DNA from: Lacibacter sp. H375
Lineage (GTDB): Bacteria; Bacteroidota; Bacteroidia; Chitinophagales; Chitinophagaceae
DNA length: 64,000 nucleotides
Reading direction: 5' to 3'
Assembly (NCBI RefSeq): GCF_037892425.1
Contig: NZ_JBBKTT010000001.1
Coordinates: forward strand, 2,232,001 to 2,296,000
Made by a program: the position numbers and the translations under genes
The notes under the pieces: model-generated
The model's input: only the letters and a program-made list of their open reading frames with translations
Databases searched by the model: none
Told to the model about the DNA's origin: nothing
Shown: piece after piece, positions 33,668-42,724 of the stretch
Layout: each line of letters begins with the position of its first letter
Position numbering within the stretch: position 1 is the stretch's first letter

Positions 33668-34918
33668 ATGAAGAAACTGCTTTTTTTGTTTGTTGTTTTA
33701 TCCCAGGCGTCGTTTTCGCAAACGGTAACGCTGGAGCAGGTACATGCAAAGGCGAGGCAACAATACCCGCTCATCAAACAAAAAGATCTTATTCGCCAAA
33801 CAAAGGATATCACGATTGAAAATCTTAACAAAGGATTTCTGCCACAGCTTTCAGTGAGCGGACAAGCCACTTATCAATCGGAAGTAACAACAGTGAAGAT
33901 CCCGGTGCCGGGTGTAACCATTGATCCGTTAAGTAAGGATCAGTATAAAATTGTGGCTGATATCAACCAAATGATCTACGATGGTGGAATGCTCAAACAG
34001 CAACGCAGCATTCAGCAATTAAATGCAGATGTGGAAGAACAGAAAGTTGAAGTGGAACTGTATAAACTGGAGGAACGTATCAGTCAGATATACCTCAGCG
34101 TTCTTTACATTGATGAACAACTGAAGCAAACGCAGTTGATCCGTGATGACTTAGCAACAGGCACAAAGAAAATTGAAGCACAGGTTACAAACGGCGTTGC
34201 CTTCAAATCAAATCTCAATTTATTAAAAGCAGAAATACTTAAAGTTGATCAACGTGTAATTGAACTCACCGCAACAAAAACAGGATTGCTGGATGTGTTA
34301 AGTTTATTTACCGGTGAATACTATGCTATAAATATGCTGTTTGCAAAACCGGTTGTTGCAACGACGAACGATCAGAACATACTTCGTCCCGAACTGAACC
34401 TGTTTCAGAAGCAACAACAGCTGCTCGGAGGACAAAGCAATATGATCAAGGCAAAGAATCTTCCGAAAACCAGTTTCTTTTTTCAGGGCGGTTATGGAAG
34501 ACCGGGTTTGAATTTTCTCGAAAACAAGTTCGCCACTTATTATGTAACAGGTATCCGTTTCAACTGGGCCTTTGGTGCATTATACACTGCAAAAAAAGAG
34601 CGGGAGCTGATTGGCATCAATCAACAGATTGTTGCTGTGCAAAAAGATGTGTTTCTGCTCAACACCAATACACAATTAAAACAACAGCAGGCAGAGATCG
34701 ATAAGATCAATCAACTGATTGCGAAAGATCATGAGATCGTGGAGCTGCGTTTAAAAGTAAAAGATGCGGCAAAAGCACAACTGGAGAACGGCGTGATCAC
34801 TGCTAACGATTACCTGCGTGAAGTAAATGCAGAAGACCAAGCAAGACAAATGCTGATCGTACATCAGCTGCAATTAATACAGGCACAAATTAATTATCAA
34901 ACCACCAAGGGAAAATAA
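33668..34918 (+). CDS. TolC family outer-membrane efflux protein
   Basis: 416 residues with signal peptide ending SFSQ. The mature protein shows two repeats of long coiled-coil helices and beta strands as in TolC: QVHAKARQQYPLIKQKDLIR, LYKLEERISQIYLSVLYIDE, then a second half with GGQSNMIKAKNLPKTSFFFQ and LKVKDAAKAQLENGVITAND. It is the outer-membrane duct of the exporter encoded downstream. The gene is the first of five with spacings of 1-28 bases or overlaps. Confidence 0.9.
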   Translation: MKKLLFLFVVLSQASFSQTVTLEQVHAKARQQYPLIKQKDLIRQTKDITIENLNKGFLPQLSVSGQATYQSEVTTVKIPVPGVTIDPLSKDQYKIVADINQMIYDGGMLKQQRSIQQLNADVEEQKVEVELYKLEERISQIYLSVLYIDEQLKQTQLIRDDLATGTKKIEAQVTNGVAFKSNLNLLKAEILKVDQRVIELTATKTGLLDVLSLFTGEYYAINMLFAKPVVATTNDQNILRPELNLFQKQQQLLGGQSNMIKAKNLPKTSFFFQGGYGRPGLNFLENKFATYYVTGIRFNWAFGALYTAKKERELIGINQQIVAVQKDVFLLNTNTQLKQQQAEIDKINQLIAKDHEIVELRLKVKDAAKAQLENGVITANDYLREVNAEDQARQMLIVHQLQLIQAQINYQTTKGK

Positions 34919-34923
34919 AGACT

Positions 34924-35859
34924 ATGCGTAACATTTTTATAGGCATGCTGGCAGTTGTTTTTGTAACAGCCTGCAGCAGTAACGGGAACAAATTTGATGC
35001 GTCAGGAACTTTTGAAGCAACGGAAGTGATCGTATCATCCGAATTAAGCGGAAAAATATTAACACTTACCGTGAATGAAGGCGATACTGTTTCTGCAAAT
35101 CGTGTAGTGGGCACTGTAGATGCAGAGGGAATTGAATTGCAGAAGGAACAGGTAGAGGCAAGCATCAGTTCATTAAGCGATAAAACGGCAGATGTTGGAC
35201 CGCAGGTGGCTTTGTTGCAAAATCAGTTAGCTGTTCAGCAATCGCAACTCAATAACCTGTTGCATGAAAAACAACGTATTGAAAATCTCATAAAGCAAGA
35301 TGCAGCAACAGGAAAACAACTGGATGATATGAATGCACAGATCGATGTAGTAAGAAAACAGATGGTTGTTACGCAACAGCAGATTAATGTGCAAAGGAAC
35401 AATACTTCCACACAAAACAAAAGTATTCTCAGCGAATCGAAGCCATTGCAAAAAAGAGTGGAGCAATTGAATGACCAGTTGAAACGTGCTGATATTGTAA
35501 ACCCCATCAACGGAACAGTATTAACCAAGTATGCGGAAGCAGGTGAGTTAACATCAACCGGAAAAGCTTTGTATAAAATTGCTGATCTCGGTGAAATGAA
35601 ATTGCGGGCATATGTAACAGGCGATCAGCTTTCGCAAATAAAACTTGGGCAGCAAGTGAAAGTATTGGTTGATGAAGGGAAAGATAAATACAAAGAACTC
35701 ACAGGAACAATCAGCTGGATCTCCGATAAAGCAGAGTTCACACCAAAAACAATTCAAACAAAAGAAGAGCGGGCCAATCTTGTTTATGCCACCAAGATCA
35801 ATGTAAAGAATGATGGTTATCTCAAGATCGGTATGTATGGCGAGGTCGTATTCAAATAA
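34924..35859 (+). CDS. HlyD/YbhG-type periplasmic adaptor lipoprotein
   Basis: 311 residues. The lipobox FVTAC gives Cys17. A biotinyl/lipoyl-like half motif (SSELSGKILTLTVNEGDTVS, about residues 38-57) is followed by a long coiled-coil hairpin (about 75-180), then the second lipoyl half (ADIVNPINGTVLTKYAEAGE) and a beta-barrel domain (GEMKLRAYVTGDQLSQIKLG). This is the membrane-fusion protein linking the ABC permeases to TolC. E. coli YbhG has the same layout. Five bases separate it from each neighbour. Confidence 0.92.
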   Translation: MRNIFIGMLAVVFVTACSSNGNKFDASGTFEATEVIVSSELSGKILTLTVNEGDTVSANRVVGTVDAEGIELQKEQVEASISSLSDKTADVGPQVALLQNQLAVQQSQLNNLLHEKQRIENLIKQDAATGKQLDDMNAQIDVVRKQMVVTQQQINVQRNNTSTQNKSILSESKPLQKRVEQLNDQLKRADIVNPINGTVLTKYAEAGELTSTGKALYKIADLGEMKLRAYVTGDQLSQIKLGQQVKVLVDEGKDKYKELTGTISWISDKAEFTPKTIQTKEERANLVYATKINVKNDGYLKIGMYGEVVFK

Positions 35860-35864
35860 AGAGC

Positions 35865-36782
35865 ATGCAGTCGGTATCAGTACAACATATCATTAAAACT
35901 TACGGCGATAAAAAGCAAAATACCACTGCATTGAATGATCTTTCATTTGATGTAGCAAAGGGAGAGTTGTTTGGTATCATTGGCCCGGATGGAGCAGGTA
36001 AGACCTCACTCTTCCGCATACTCACAACCTTATTACTTGCTGATAGCGGAAGCGCAACAGTTGAAGGGTTAGATGTTGTGAAAGATTATAAGGCCATCAG
36101 GAAACAGGTAGGTTATATGCCCGGTCGTTTTTCGTTGTACCAGGATCTTACAGTAAAAGAAAATCTTGATTTTTTTGCAACCATTTTCAATACATCCGTT
36201 GAAGAGAACTACGATCTCATTAAAGATATTTATTCACAGATAGAACCATTCAAAGATCGTAAAGCCGGTAAGCTATCCGGTGGTATGAAGCAAAAGCTGG
36301 CGTTGAGTTGTGCATTGATCCATCGCCCCACTGTTTTGTTTTTAGATGAACCAACAACCGGTGTTGATGCTGTTTCAAGAAAAGAATTTTGGGAAATGTT
36401 GAAGCGATTGAAAGAGCAAGGCATCACCATTCTCGTTTCAACACCTTATATGGATGAAGCAAGTATGTGTGACAGGGTTGCGTTGATACAAACAGGTTCT
36501 ATCCTCAGCATTGATACACCACAACAGATCGTTACATCATTCAGTCAAACAATGTTTGCAGTTAGAGCGAAGAATATGTTGCATTTGCTAAATGACCTAA
36601 AAACATTTGATGCTGTTGCCAATGCGTATCCCTCAGGCATCTATCATCATGTGGTAATGAAGAATGGCGGCGGTGCTGATCTGCTACAACAGTTTTTGTC
36701 AAACAGACAACATGCTGAACTGGAAATAGTGCAAGGCAAACCAACCATTGAAGATTGTTTCATGCAATTGATGCGTAATTAA
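35865..36782 (+). CDS. ABC exporter ATPase 1 (YbhF N-half-like)
   Basis: 305 residues. Walker A GPDGAGKT (40-47; Asp in place of the usual Asn at the second variable site), a YMPGRFSLYQDLTVKENL Q-loop region, signature LSGGMKQ (137-143) and Walker B VLFLDEP (157-163) with TTGVD following. A C-terminal extension of about 90 residues after the ATPase core is typical of drug-exporter ATPases of the DrrA/YbhF type. Together with the next gene it corresponds to the two halves of the fused E. coli YbhF. Confidence 0.93.
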   Translation: MQSVSVQHIIKTYGDKKQNTTALNDLSFDVAKGELFGIIGPDGAGKTSLFRILTTLLLADSGSATVEGLDVVKDYKAIRKQVGYMPGRFSLYQDLTVKENLDFFATIFNTSVEENYDLIKDIYSQIEPFKDRKAGKLSGGMKQKLALSCALIHRPTVLFLDEPTTGVDAVSRKEFWEMLKRLKEQGITILVSTPYMDEASMCDRVALIQTGSILSIDTPQQIVTSFSQTMFAVRAKNMLHLLNDLKTFDAVANAYPSGIYHHVVMKNGGGADLLQQFLSNRQHAELEIVQGKPTIEDCFMQLMRN

Positions 36783-36783
36783 T

Positions 36784-37530
36784 ATGACAAACGATAAGAT
36801 CATAACAGCACATGAACTCAGTAAACACTTTGGTCATTTTACTGCGGTAGATGCTATTACGTTTGAAGTGAACAAAGGAGAAATATTTGGTTTTCTTGGT
36901 GCGAACGGTGCTGGCAAAACAACAGCCATGCGTATGTTATGCGGTTTGTCGAAGCCAACAGGAGGTAAAGCAACAGTCGCAGGCTTTGATGTGTACACAC
37001 AGAATGAACAGATCAAAAAGAATATTGGCTATATGAGTCAGAAGTTTTCGTTGTACGAAGACCTGACGGTGAAAGAAAATATGCAATTGTACGGAGGTAT
37101 TTATGGGAAGAGCAATGCCTTTATTAAAGAGAAAACTGCTTTTATTCTTGATCATTTGCATCTGGAAAAAGAAGCAAACAAACTCGTTGGTGCGTTGCCA
37201 CTTGGATGGAAACAGAAGCTGGCATTTTCAGTAGCCATTTTTCACGAACCTGAAATTGTTTTCCTAGATGAACCCACAGGTGGTGTTGACCCTGTCACAC
37301 GTCGGGAGTTCTGGAACATGATCTACCAGGCAGCAGATAATGGCATCACCATTTTTGTTACCACACATTATATGGATGAAGCAGAATACTGCAATCGTGT
37401 AAGTATTATGGTGGATGGAAAAATTGAAGCACTCGATACTCCGGCAGAATTAAAAAAAATATATCATTCAGATTCAATGGATGATGTGTTTCTGAAACTG
37501 GCACGTAAAGCAGTAAGGCCAGGTGATTGA
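36784..37530 (+). CDS. ABC exporter ATPase 2 (YbhF C-half-like)
   Basis: 248 residues, one base after the first ATPase. Walker A GANGAGKT (39-46), Q-loop YMSQKFSLYEDLTVKEN, Walker B VFLDEPTGGVDP (159-170) and an H-loop VTTHYMDEA are intact, but the signature LSGGQ is replaced by LPLGWKQ (138-144). I recall the same change in the second half of E. coli YbhF, so this is a conserved asymmetry and not decay: the heterodimer probably has one full and one weakened catalytic site. Confidence 0.93.
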   Translation: MTNDKIITAHELSKHFGHFTAVDAITFEVNKGEIFGFLGANGAGKTTAMRMLCGLSKPTGGKATVAGFDVYTQNEQIKKNIGYMSQKFSLYEDLTVKENMQLYGGIYGKSNAFIKEKTAFILDHLHLEKEANKLVGALPLGWKQKLAFSVAIFHEPEIVFLDEPTGGVDPVTRREFWNMIYQAADNGITIFVTTHYMDEAEYCNRVSIMVDGKIEALDTPAELKKIYHSDSMDDVFLKLARKAVRPGD

Positions 37531-37558
37531 GTAACAAACAAATTTTTGTGAGCACAAC

Positions 37559-38665
37559 ATGAAACAATTTTTGGCATTTGTAAAAAAGGAATTCTTCCAT
37601 ATCTGGCGGGACAAACGTACCATGTTTATCCTGTTGGGAATGCCTGTGATACAGATCGTGATTTTTGGTTTTGCATTAACGAATGAAGTGAAGAATTCGA
37701 AGATCGCCGTGCTTGATCAATCGAAAGATGCTGCAACAGCTTCACTCATAAGTGAAATAAATTCAAGCCGCTATTTTGATGTAGAAGAAAATCTTCAATC
37801 GTACAATGAAATTGAAACGGCATTTCGCAAAGGGAAGATCAAACTGGCCATTGTGTTGCCCAACCAGTTTGGTGAAGATCTGCAACACATGAACAAAGCA
37901 AGTGTGCAGTTAATAGCAGATGCATCCGACCCCAACGTTGCAAATACACTAACCAATTATGCAACAGCGGTGATCATCGATTACCAGAACCGTGTTACAA
38001 ATAATCTGAAACTTCCCTACACTATCAATATAAAAACAAGAATGCTTTATAACCCACAGTTGAAAGGTGCTTACAATTTTGTACCGGGTGTAATGGCGAT
38101 GGTTTTGTTACTCGTTTGCACCATGATGACAGCAATTACCATTGTTCGTGAAAAAGAAATGGGTACCATGGAGATCATGCTCGTGTCTCCTATGAAACCA
38201 CAGTTGGTGGTGTTTGCGAAAGCAGTTCCGTATTTGTTATTGTCAAGTATCAATATTACCAGCATTCTTTTGTTGAGCGTATATGTGTTGGAAGTGCCGA
38301 TTAACGGAAGCCTTGCATTGTTGGTTGCAGAAAGTATCCTGTTCACACTGGTATCACTATCGCTTGGGTTGTTGATTTCTTCTGCTGCGGAATCTCAACA
38401 GACGGCCATGTTTATTTCATTGGTTGCGTTGTTTTTACCAACTGTTATGTTGAGCGGGTTCATGTTCCCAATTGAAAACATGCCATTCCCACTTCGTACT
38501 GTTTCCAATATTGTACCGGCCAAATGGTATTATATCATTGTAAAATCAGTAATGATAAAAGGAGTTGGGCTTGCAGCGGTTTGGAAAGAAACCCTCATAC
38601 TGCTGGGCATGATGCTGTTCTTTTTAACCGTGGCGGTGAAACGTTTTAAAATCAGGTTACAATGA
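37559..38665 (+). CDS. ABC exporter permease 1 (YbhS-like)
   Basis: 368 residues of the ABC-2 type. A membrane helix near residues 20-42 (FILLGMPVIQIVIFGFALTN), a large periplasmic domain of about 130 residues, then five helices in the C-half from about 176 onward (VMAMVLLLVCTMMTAITIVR, TMEIMLVSPM, VALFLPTVMLSGFMFPIENM). The EMGTMEIMLVSP coupling segment is the conserved loop that meets the ATPase. The last four bases overlap the next permease (ATGA), so the two are coupled. Confidence 0.92.
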   Translation: MKQFLAFVKKEFFHIWRDKRTMFILLGMPVIQIVIFGFALTNEVKNSKIAVLDQSKDAATASLISEINSSRYFDVEENLQSYNEIETAFRKGKIKLAIVLPNQFGEDLQHMNKASVQLIADASDPNVANTLTNYATAVIIDYQNRVTNNLKLPYTINIKTRMLYNPQLKGAYNFVPGVMAMVLLLVCTMMTAITIVREKEMGTMEIMLVSPMKPQLVVFAKAVPYLLLSSINITSILLLSVYVLEVPINGSLALLVAESILFTLVSLSLGLLISSAAESQQTAMFISLVALFLPTVMLSGFMFPIENMPFPLRTVSNIVPAKWYYIIVKSVMIKGVGLAAVWKETLILLGMMLFFLTVAVKRFKIRLQ

Positions 38666-39780
38666 GGACATTAAAATTTTTACTGCAGAAGGAATTCAGG
38701 CAGATTTTTCGTGATCCTGCCATCCTGCGTATCATTTTTATCATGCCTGTCATTCAACTGATGATCTTGCCCTGGGCTGCCGATTACGAGATCAAAAACA
38801 TTAAATTATCTGTAACCGATCTTGATCGTTCATCTTATTCACGTCAATTGATCTCTAAGATCACTTCAAGTGGATATTTTCAACTCACTCATTATTCCGG
38901 TTCGTTTGAAGAATCGTTTGAAGAAATTGAAAAAGATAATACTGACCTGGTGTTAGAAATACCTGCATCTTTTGAAAAACAACTGGTAAAAGAAAGCGAA
39001 GCGCAACTTTTTATTGCAAGCAATGCTATTAATGGTGTAAAAGGAAATCTTGGTAGTGCCTACTTGCGTACAATACTCCAGGATTTTAACCGTGAAGTAA
39101 GATTGGAGTGGATTCAAATGCCGAGGTTTAGTCCGCAAACACAAATCGAAGTCACTGCATCGAATTGGTTTAATCCATTGCTGAACTATAAATATTTCAT
39201 GGTGCCAGGAATACTAGTGCTGCTCCTCACAATGGTAGGAGCAAATCTTACGGCCATCAATATTGTAAAAGAAAAGGAGATCGGTACAATTGAGCAGATC
39301 AATGTAACACCGGTTAAGAAGTATCATTTCATTTTAGGAAAACTGATTCCATTCTGGATACTGGGTATGATTGTATTAACATTGGGATTACTGATCTCAC
39401 GGTTGTTGTATGGTATTATTCCTCTTGGTGGTTTCTTTACCATTTATGTTTTTGCAGCTATTTATTTACTGGCAGTGTTGGGACTTGGTTTATTGATCTC
39501 TACCTATGCCACAACGCAACAGCAGGCCATGCTCATATCTTTTTTCCTGATGATGATCTTTGTTTTGTTAGGAGGACTTTATACTTCTATTGACAGTATG
39601 CCGGAATGGGCACAATGGATTACAAGGTTCAATCCTGTTTCTTATTTTATTGATGTAATGCGCATGGTTGTATTGAAAGGAAGCGGGCTGGGTGATATAA
39701 AAAGTCACTTACTAAGTATCACCGCTTTTGCTGTTGTATTGAATGGCTGGGCTATTTTCAACTACCGCAAACGCACCTAA
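38662..39780 (+). CDS. ABC exporter permease 2 (YbhR-like)
   Basis: 372 residues, paralogous to the first permease: an N-terminal helix after FRDPAILRIIFIMPVIQLMI, a soluble periplasmic domain, and C-terminal helices with the coupling loop KEKEIGTIEQINVTPVKK, LGGLYTSIDSMPEWAQWI and a final helix. It completes the heterodimeric transporter YbhF1-F2-S-R with the TolC and HlyD proteins upstream. It ends three bases from the convergent outer-membrane protein gene; no terminator was recognised. Confidence 0.92.
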   Translation: MRTLKFLLQKEFRQIFRDPAILRIIFIMPVIQLMILPWAADYEIKNIKLSVTDLDRSSYSRQLISKITSSGYFQLTHYSGSFEESFEEIEKDNTDLVLEIPASFEKQLVKESEAQLFIASNAINGVKGNLGSAYLRTILQDFNREVRLEWIQMPRFSPQTQIEVTASNWFNPLLNYKYFMVPGILVLLLTMVGANLTAINIVKEKEIGTIEQINVTPVKKYHFILGKLIPFWILGMIVLTLGLLISRLLYGIIPLGGFFTIYVFAAIYLLAVLGLGLLISTYATTQQQAMLISFFLMMIFVLLGGLYTSIDSMPEWAQWITRFNPVSYFIDVMRMVVLKGSGLGDIKSHLLSITAFAVVLNGWAIFNYRKRT

Positions 39781-39782
39781 CA

Positions 39783-40394
39783 TTAATTTCGGTTAAAGAA
39801 AAACAACCCAAGGTTAAGTGAAACAGTTTGCAGATTTTTTACATCATTATACTTGAATGCTGTGTAGTGATAACGCAAGCTAAGGTCAATGCCACCTAAT
39901 GAGTATTTATTAAATGAAATGCGTGTGCCTATTTCAGGTGCAACTGTAAATCGGAATCCACTTTTCTCATCTACCAATGTGCCGAACCATTCTTCATAGT
40001 TAACCAGGCTGCCACCTGCTGAAATTCCCACATAAGGTTGAAACAAAGATCCTTCATTGATTTTGCTGTAACTTCCTTTCAGCATTAAAGGTATTGTCTG
40101 CAATGAATGTGATTTCACGGCTGAGATATCCGTTTCTGAGAAAGTATAAGTCTGACGGTCTTTCTTTTGGTAGAGATCATTGCAACCTCCGGCAAATCCA
40201 ATTGAAAAATTATTGTTGATGTAGTAGCTGTAATCGGCAGAAAATCCTCTTGGAGAAATGGTTTCTACAAAACCACGCACACTGCCCACAGGTAAATGAG
40301 TAGAGTGCTGGATGCTGATCTTCGATAATCCTTGTTGTGCTGTTACAACATTGGCTGAACTAATAGCTATTATTAATATGATTAGTTGTTTCAT
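39783..40394 (-). CDS. Outer-membrane beta-barrel protein
   Basis: 203 residues with a signal peptide to about residue 20 (NVVTAQ). The mature part alternates polar and aromatic residues in strands (GFSADYSYYINNNFSIGFAG, FQPYVGISAGGSLVNYEEWF, LSLRYHYTAFKYNDV) as in PF13505-type eight-strand barrels, ending LGLFFFNRN. Function unknown; likely in the outer membrane. Confidence 0.78.
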   Translation of the reverse strand: MKQLIILIIAISSANVVTAQQGLSKISIQHSTHLPVGSVRGFVETISPRGFSADYSYYINNNFSIGFAGGCNDLYQKKDRQTYTFSETDISAVKSHSLQTIPLMLKGSYSKINEGSLFQPYVGISAGGSLVNYEEWFGTLVDEKSGFRFTVAPEIGTRISFNKYSLGGIDLSLRYHYTAFKYNDVKNLQTVSLNLGLFFFNRN

Positions 40395-40417
40395 CTGCTT
40401 ATGTTTTGTTCGATCAA

Positions 40418-41047
40418 TTAATTTCTTTTGATGTATGGCGCAACGTCAAAAAGACCTTTTACGATCAAAGGCACCGCCTGTGGGTTAAAAATTTCTTCAC
40501 CACGAATGGTGCCGCTCCACAAGATCTTCAACGAATTTCCACTTGTATTCTTCAGGTCGATGATGTCAATGGCCCAAGCTGATTCGTTAGTGTTATAAAA
40601 GACAAACTGTGTTGGCGCCCAACTATAGCCTGAATAGCCCCAGAACGTTGGGTCCCAATATCCATAATACGGATCCCACCAACCATTAACCGCAGCTACA
40701 TTAGTATAACTGTTATCGATCCTGGCGATACTTATGCCCAGATCGGGATTGTTGTTCTTACTTGTAAGGCTGTATCCCCGTGACTGCATTGTTGCTTTCA
40801 CTTCAGCGATCATTGACTGTGCAAGAGCATTGGTTTCATAATTATTACTCCCTTGCCTGTTACTGATGAGAATAATAGAATCAGGAATGGTTACATTCGA
40901 AAAATTAGAAAAGTTAATTCCGTTGTTACCGCTGCTGATGTACACCCAGCTTTCCTCTACACTCAGATTTTTGATGGGATTTTTCTTACAGGAAGTCGCA
41001 AGAAAGATGAACAGTAATGGTAAGAAAGCAACGCTCAATCGTTTCAT
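40418..41047 (-). CDS. DUF4136 lipoprotein
   Basis: 209 residues. The lipobox TSC gives Cys20 (MKRLSVAFLPLLFIFLATSC). The DUF4136 pattern is visible: early NFSNFSNVTIPDSI, ETNALAQSMIAEVKATMQSRGY, NPDLGISIARI, the Trp/Tyr/Gly-rich GWWDPYYGYWDPTFWGYSGY, and IIDLKNTSGNSLKILWSGTIRGE. Members are surface or periplasmic lipoproteins of unknown role. It is 23 bases upstream of the outer-membrane barrel gene and probably cotranscribed. Confidence 0.82.
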   Translation of the reverse strand: MKRLSVAFLPLLFIFLATSCKKNPIKNLSVEESWVYISSGNNGINFSNFSNVTIPDSIILISNRQGSNNYETNALAQSMIAEVKATMQSRGYSLTSKNNNPDLGISIARIDNSYTNVAAVNGWWDPYYGYWDPTFWGYSGYSWAPTQFVFYNTNESAWAIDIIDLKNTSGNSLKILWSGTIRGEEIFNPQAVPLIVKGLFDVAPYIKRN

Positions 41048-41194
41048 ATCCTTTTAGTTTATTCATAATAGAAACAAAAAGGAGGCCAGTTGAGTTTTAA
41101 ACAGCCTGTTAAGAATCATTTAAGGCCATGTTTCAGGTAAGCTGCTTTTTTGTCATTATTTGTTTAAATTAGAGCAAACAAAAGCGCTTGCGTT

Positions 41195-41602
41195 ATGATT
41201 AAAATCTCTGATCTCAAAGAAGGTGATCTCGTAATGGTCGATTTCGAAGGCACACTCATGGAAGGAGAGGTGCTTGAAGTAAACAACGGTCAAAAACTGG
41301 CAAAGGTTCTTACCAACGGCCAGAATGAATTTTGGTATGCCGGGGAAGTGCTGAAACCAATACCCCTCAGCGATGCCGCTCTCAAAAAAATTAATTTTAC
41401 CCGGGAAGACCAGCCCGATGGGTCAGTAAAATATCTGAAAGGAGCTTTTAGGGTTCATTTAGATAAGCCCGATGATTTCAGTAATATCAGCTTCTGGTAT
41501 AGAGAAGATAAACGTCATGTAAATCAATCAATTGCATTGCATCAACTGCAGAATTATTATCTTGATATGACCAAGGTGCATCTTACTGCAGAAGCAATTT
41601 AA
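41195..41602 (+). CDS. Small SH3/KOW-like hypothetical protein
   Basis: 135 residues, no signal peptide. The N-terminal 55 residues form a probable SH3-like barrel ([34 protein letters not shown]), the C-terminal 70 a mixed domain ([35 protein letters not shown]). I do not know a named family; I have seen similar genes in Chitinophagaceae. A hairpin with a T-run follows, then the promoter of infA, so it is a separate transcription unit. Confidence 0.65.
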   Translation: MIKISDLKEGDLVMVDFEGTLMEGEVLEVNNGQKLAKVLTNGQNEFWYAGEVLKPIPLSDAALKKINFTREDQPDGSVKYLKGAFRVHLDKPDDFSNISFWYREDKRHVNQSIALHQLQNYYLDMTKVHLTAEAI

Positions 41603-41624
41603 ATAGCAGAAAATTTTATATTTG

Positions 41625-41677
41625 GCCCCGGCTTGGGAATTTTTTTTTGAAAATGCCCGCCGGGGCTGATTTTTTTG
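41625..41677 (+). terminator. Terminator between the 41195 gene and infA
   Basis: GCCCCGGC (41625-41632) and GCCGGGGC (41659-41666) form an eight-base perfect stem with a 26-base, T-rich loop, followed by GATTTTTTTG. Its T-run shares the TTTG that may serve as the -33 box of infA. Confidence 0.7.
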
Positions 41678-41707
41678 TATTCTTTTCCAGAAATCCTCCT
41701 ATCTTTG
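41674..41707 (+). promoter_or_regulatory. Promoter of infA: TTTG...TATCTTTG
   Basis: TTTG (41674-41677) and TATCTTTG (41700-41707) are 22 bases apart, near the Bacteroidota consensus. The -7 box ends 14 bases before the infA ATG, leaving a leader of only a few bases. Confidence 0.65.
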
Positions 41708-41721
41708 CGACCCCAAAAAGT

Positions 41722-41940
41722 ATGGCGAAACAAGCACTTATTAAACAGGACGGCAAAATTTTAGAAGCATTAAGTAATGCAATGTTTCGGGTACAGCTTG
41801 AAAACGGGCATGAAATTTTGGCCACCATCTCAGGAAAAATGAGGATGCACTACATCCGTATTCTCCCTGGAGATAAAGTTGGGGTTGAAATGAGTCCCTA
41901 CGATTTGAGCAGGGGACGTATTATTTTCAGATATAAGTAA
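41722..41940 (+). CDS. infA: Translation initiation factor IF-1
   Basis: 72 residues from the ATG at 41722; the open frame extends upstream but those codons overlap the promoter and terminator. IF-1 binds the 30S A site with an OB fold. [20 protein letters not shown] is followed by [39 protein letters not shown] and [12 protein letters not shown], all standard for IF-1. It opens the gene string infA-rpmJ-rpsM-rpsK-rpsD-rpoA-rplQ and starts at its own promoter instead of following secY. Confidence 0.97.
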   Translation: MAKQALIKQDGKILEALSNAMFRVQLENGHEILATISGKMRMHYIRILPGDKVGVEMSPYDLSRGRIIFRYK

Positions 41941-41974
41941 GCCGTGGCTTATTAATAGAAATAAAGTAAACAAT

Positions 41975-42009
41975 AGCTCGCAGCGAACAGCTTGCAGCAC
42001 AAAGCTTAA
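41975..42009. repeat. 7-bp-phased tract, AGCNNNC family, upstream of rpmJ
   Basis: Five units in a row: AGCTCGC, AGCGAAC, AGCTTGC, AGCACAA, AGCTTAA. It lies between infA and rpmJ and ends five bases before the rpmJ ATG. Confidence 0.6.
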
Positions 42010-42013
42010 GAAA

Positions 42014-42130
42014 ATGAAAGTAAGAGCATCCATTAAGAAGCGTAGCGCCGACTGCAAGATCGTTCGCAGAAAAGGTAAGCTTTATGTGATCAACAAAAAG
42101 AACCCTCGCTTTAAGCAGCGTCAAGGGTAA
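42014..42130 (+). CDS. rpmJ: 50S ribosomal protein L36
   Basis: 38 residues: [20 protein letters not shown], then a short tail [19 protein letters not shown]. This is the standard L36, a basic zinc-ribbon protein; only one Cys (Cys14) is visible, so this is the zinc-free C-minus type, unlike the four-ligand C-plus form. It lies between infA and rpsM as in most bacteria. Confidence 0.95.
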   Translation: MKVRASIKKRSADCKIVRRKGKLYVINKKNPRFKQRQG

Positions 42131-42177
42131 TTGTTGCTGATTCAAACCAAACAAGAACAATAAAAGTAAAATAAGTT

Positions 42178-42558
42178 ATGGCTCGTATTGCCGGTGTTGA
42201 TTTACCAAAGAACAAAAGAGGAGAAATAGGCCTTACCTATATCTATGGTATTGGTCCTTCTACTGCAAAATACATCCTTGAGAAATCAGGTATTGATGTA
42301 AATAAAAAAGTGAACCAATGGAACGATGACGAATTGAATGCAATTCGTAACGTTATTACCAACGAGTTCAAAGTAGAAGGTCAGTTGCGTAGTGAAGTGC
42401 AAATGAGCATTAAGCGTCTGCTTGATATTGCTTGCTACCGTGGCTTACGTCACCGTAAAGGATTACCTGTTCGTGGACAGCGTACTAAGACAAACAGTCG
42501 CACACGTAAAGGTAAACGTAAGACAGTTGCAGGTAAGAAGAAAGCAGCTAAGAAGTAA
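42178..42558 (+). CDS. rpsM: 30S ribosomal protein S13
   Basis: 126 residues. [40 protein letters not shown], and the H2TH region [20 protein letters not shown] identify S13, which contacts the 16S rRNA head, tRNAs and the 50S bridge. The C-terminal Lys tail ([15 protein letters not shown]) is typical. A hairpin follows in the long gap before rpsK. Confidence 0.97.
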   Translation: MARIAGVDLPKNKRGEIGLTYIYGIGPSTAKYILEKSGIDVNKKVNQWNDDELNAIRNVITNEFKVEGQLRSEVQMSIKRLLDIACYRGLRHRKGLPVRGQRTKTNSRTRKGKRKTVAGKKKAAKK

Positions 42559-42571
42559 TAAGAATTAAGTT

Positions 42572-42601
42572 GAAAGCTGGTAGCAAACGCTAACAGCTTT
42601 C
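42572..42601 (+). promoter_or_regulatory. Long hairpin between rpsM and rpsK
   Basis: GAAAGCTG (42572-42579) pairs with CAGCTTTC (42594-42601); inside, TAGC pairs with GCTA around an AAAC loop, with one G-A mismatch between. GGCTTTTCT follows. It may act as an attenuator or processing site; the T-run is interrupted, so it is not a classical terminator. A second, perfect palindrome TCCACCT-C-AGGTGGA lies at 42673-42687 in the same gap. Confidence 0.5.
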
Positions 42602-42724
42602 GGCTTTTCTATATACACCAGTTCTTACAGGTTAACAGCAGATATCACGGTGTAGATGGAGCGTTGATCTGGTCCACCTCAGGTGGATTATTTTAAAACA
42701 AATAGATTACCTCGGTTTTCAATT

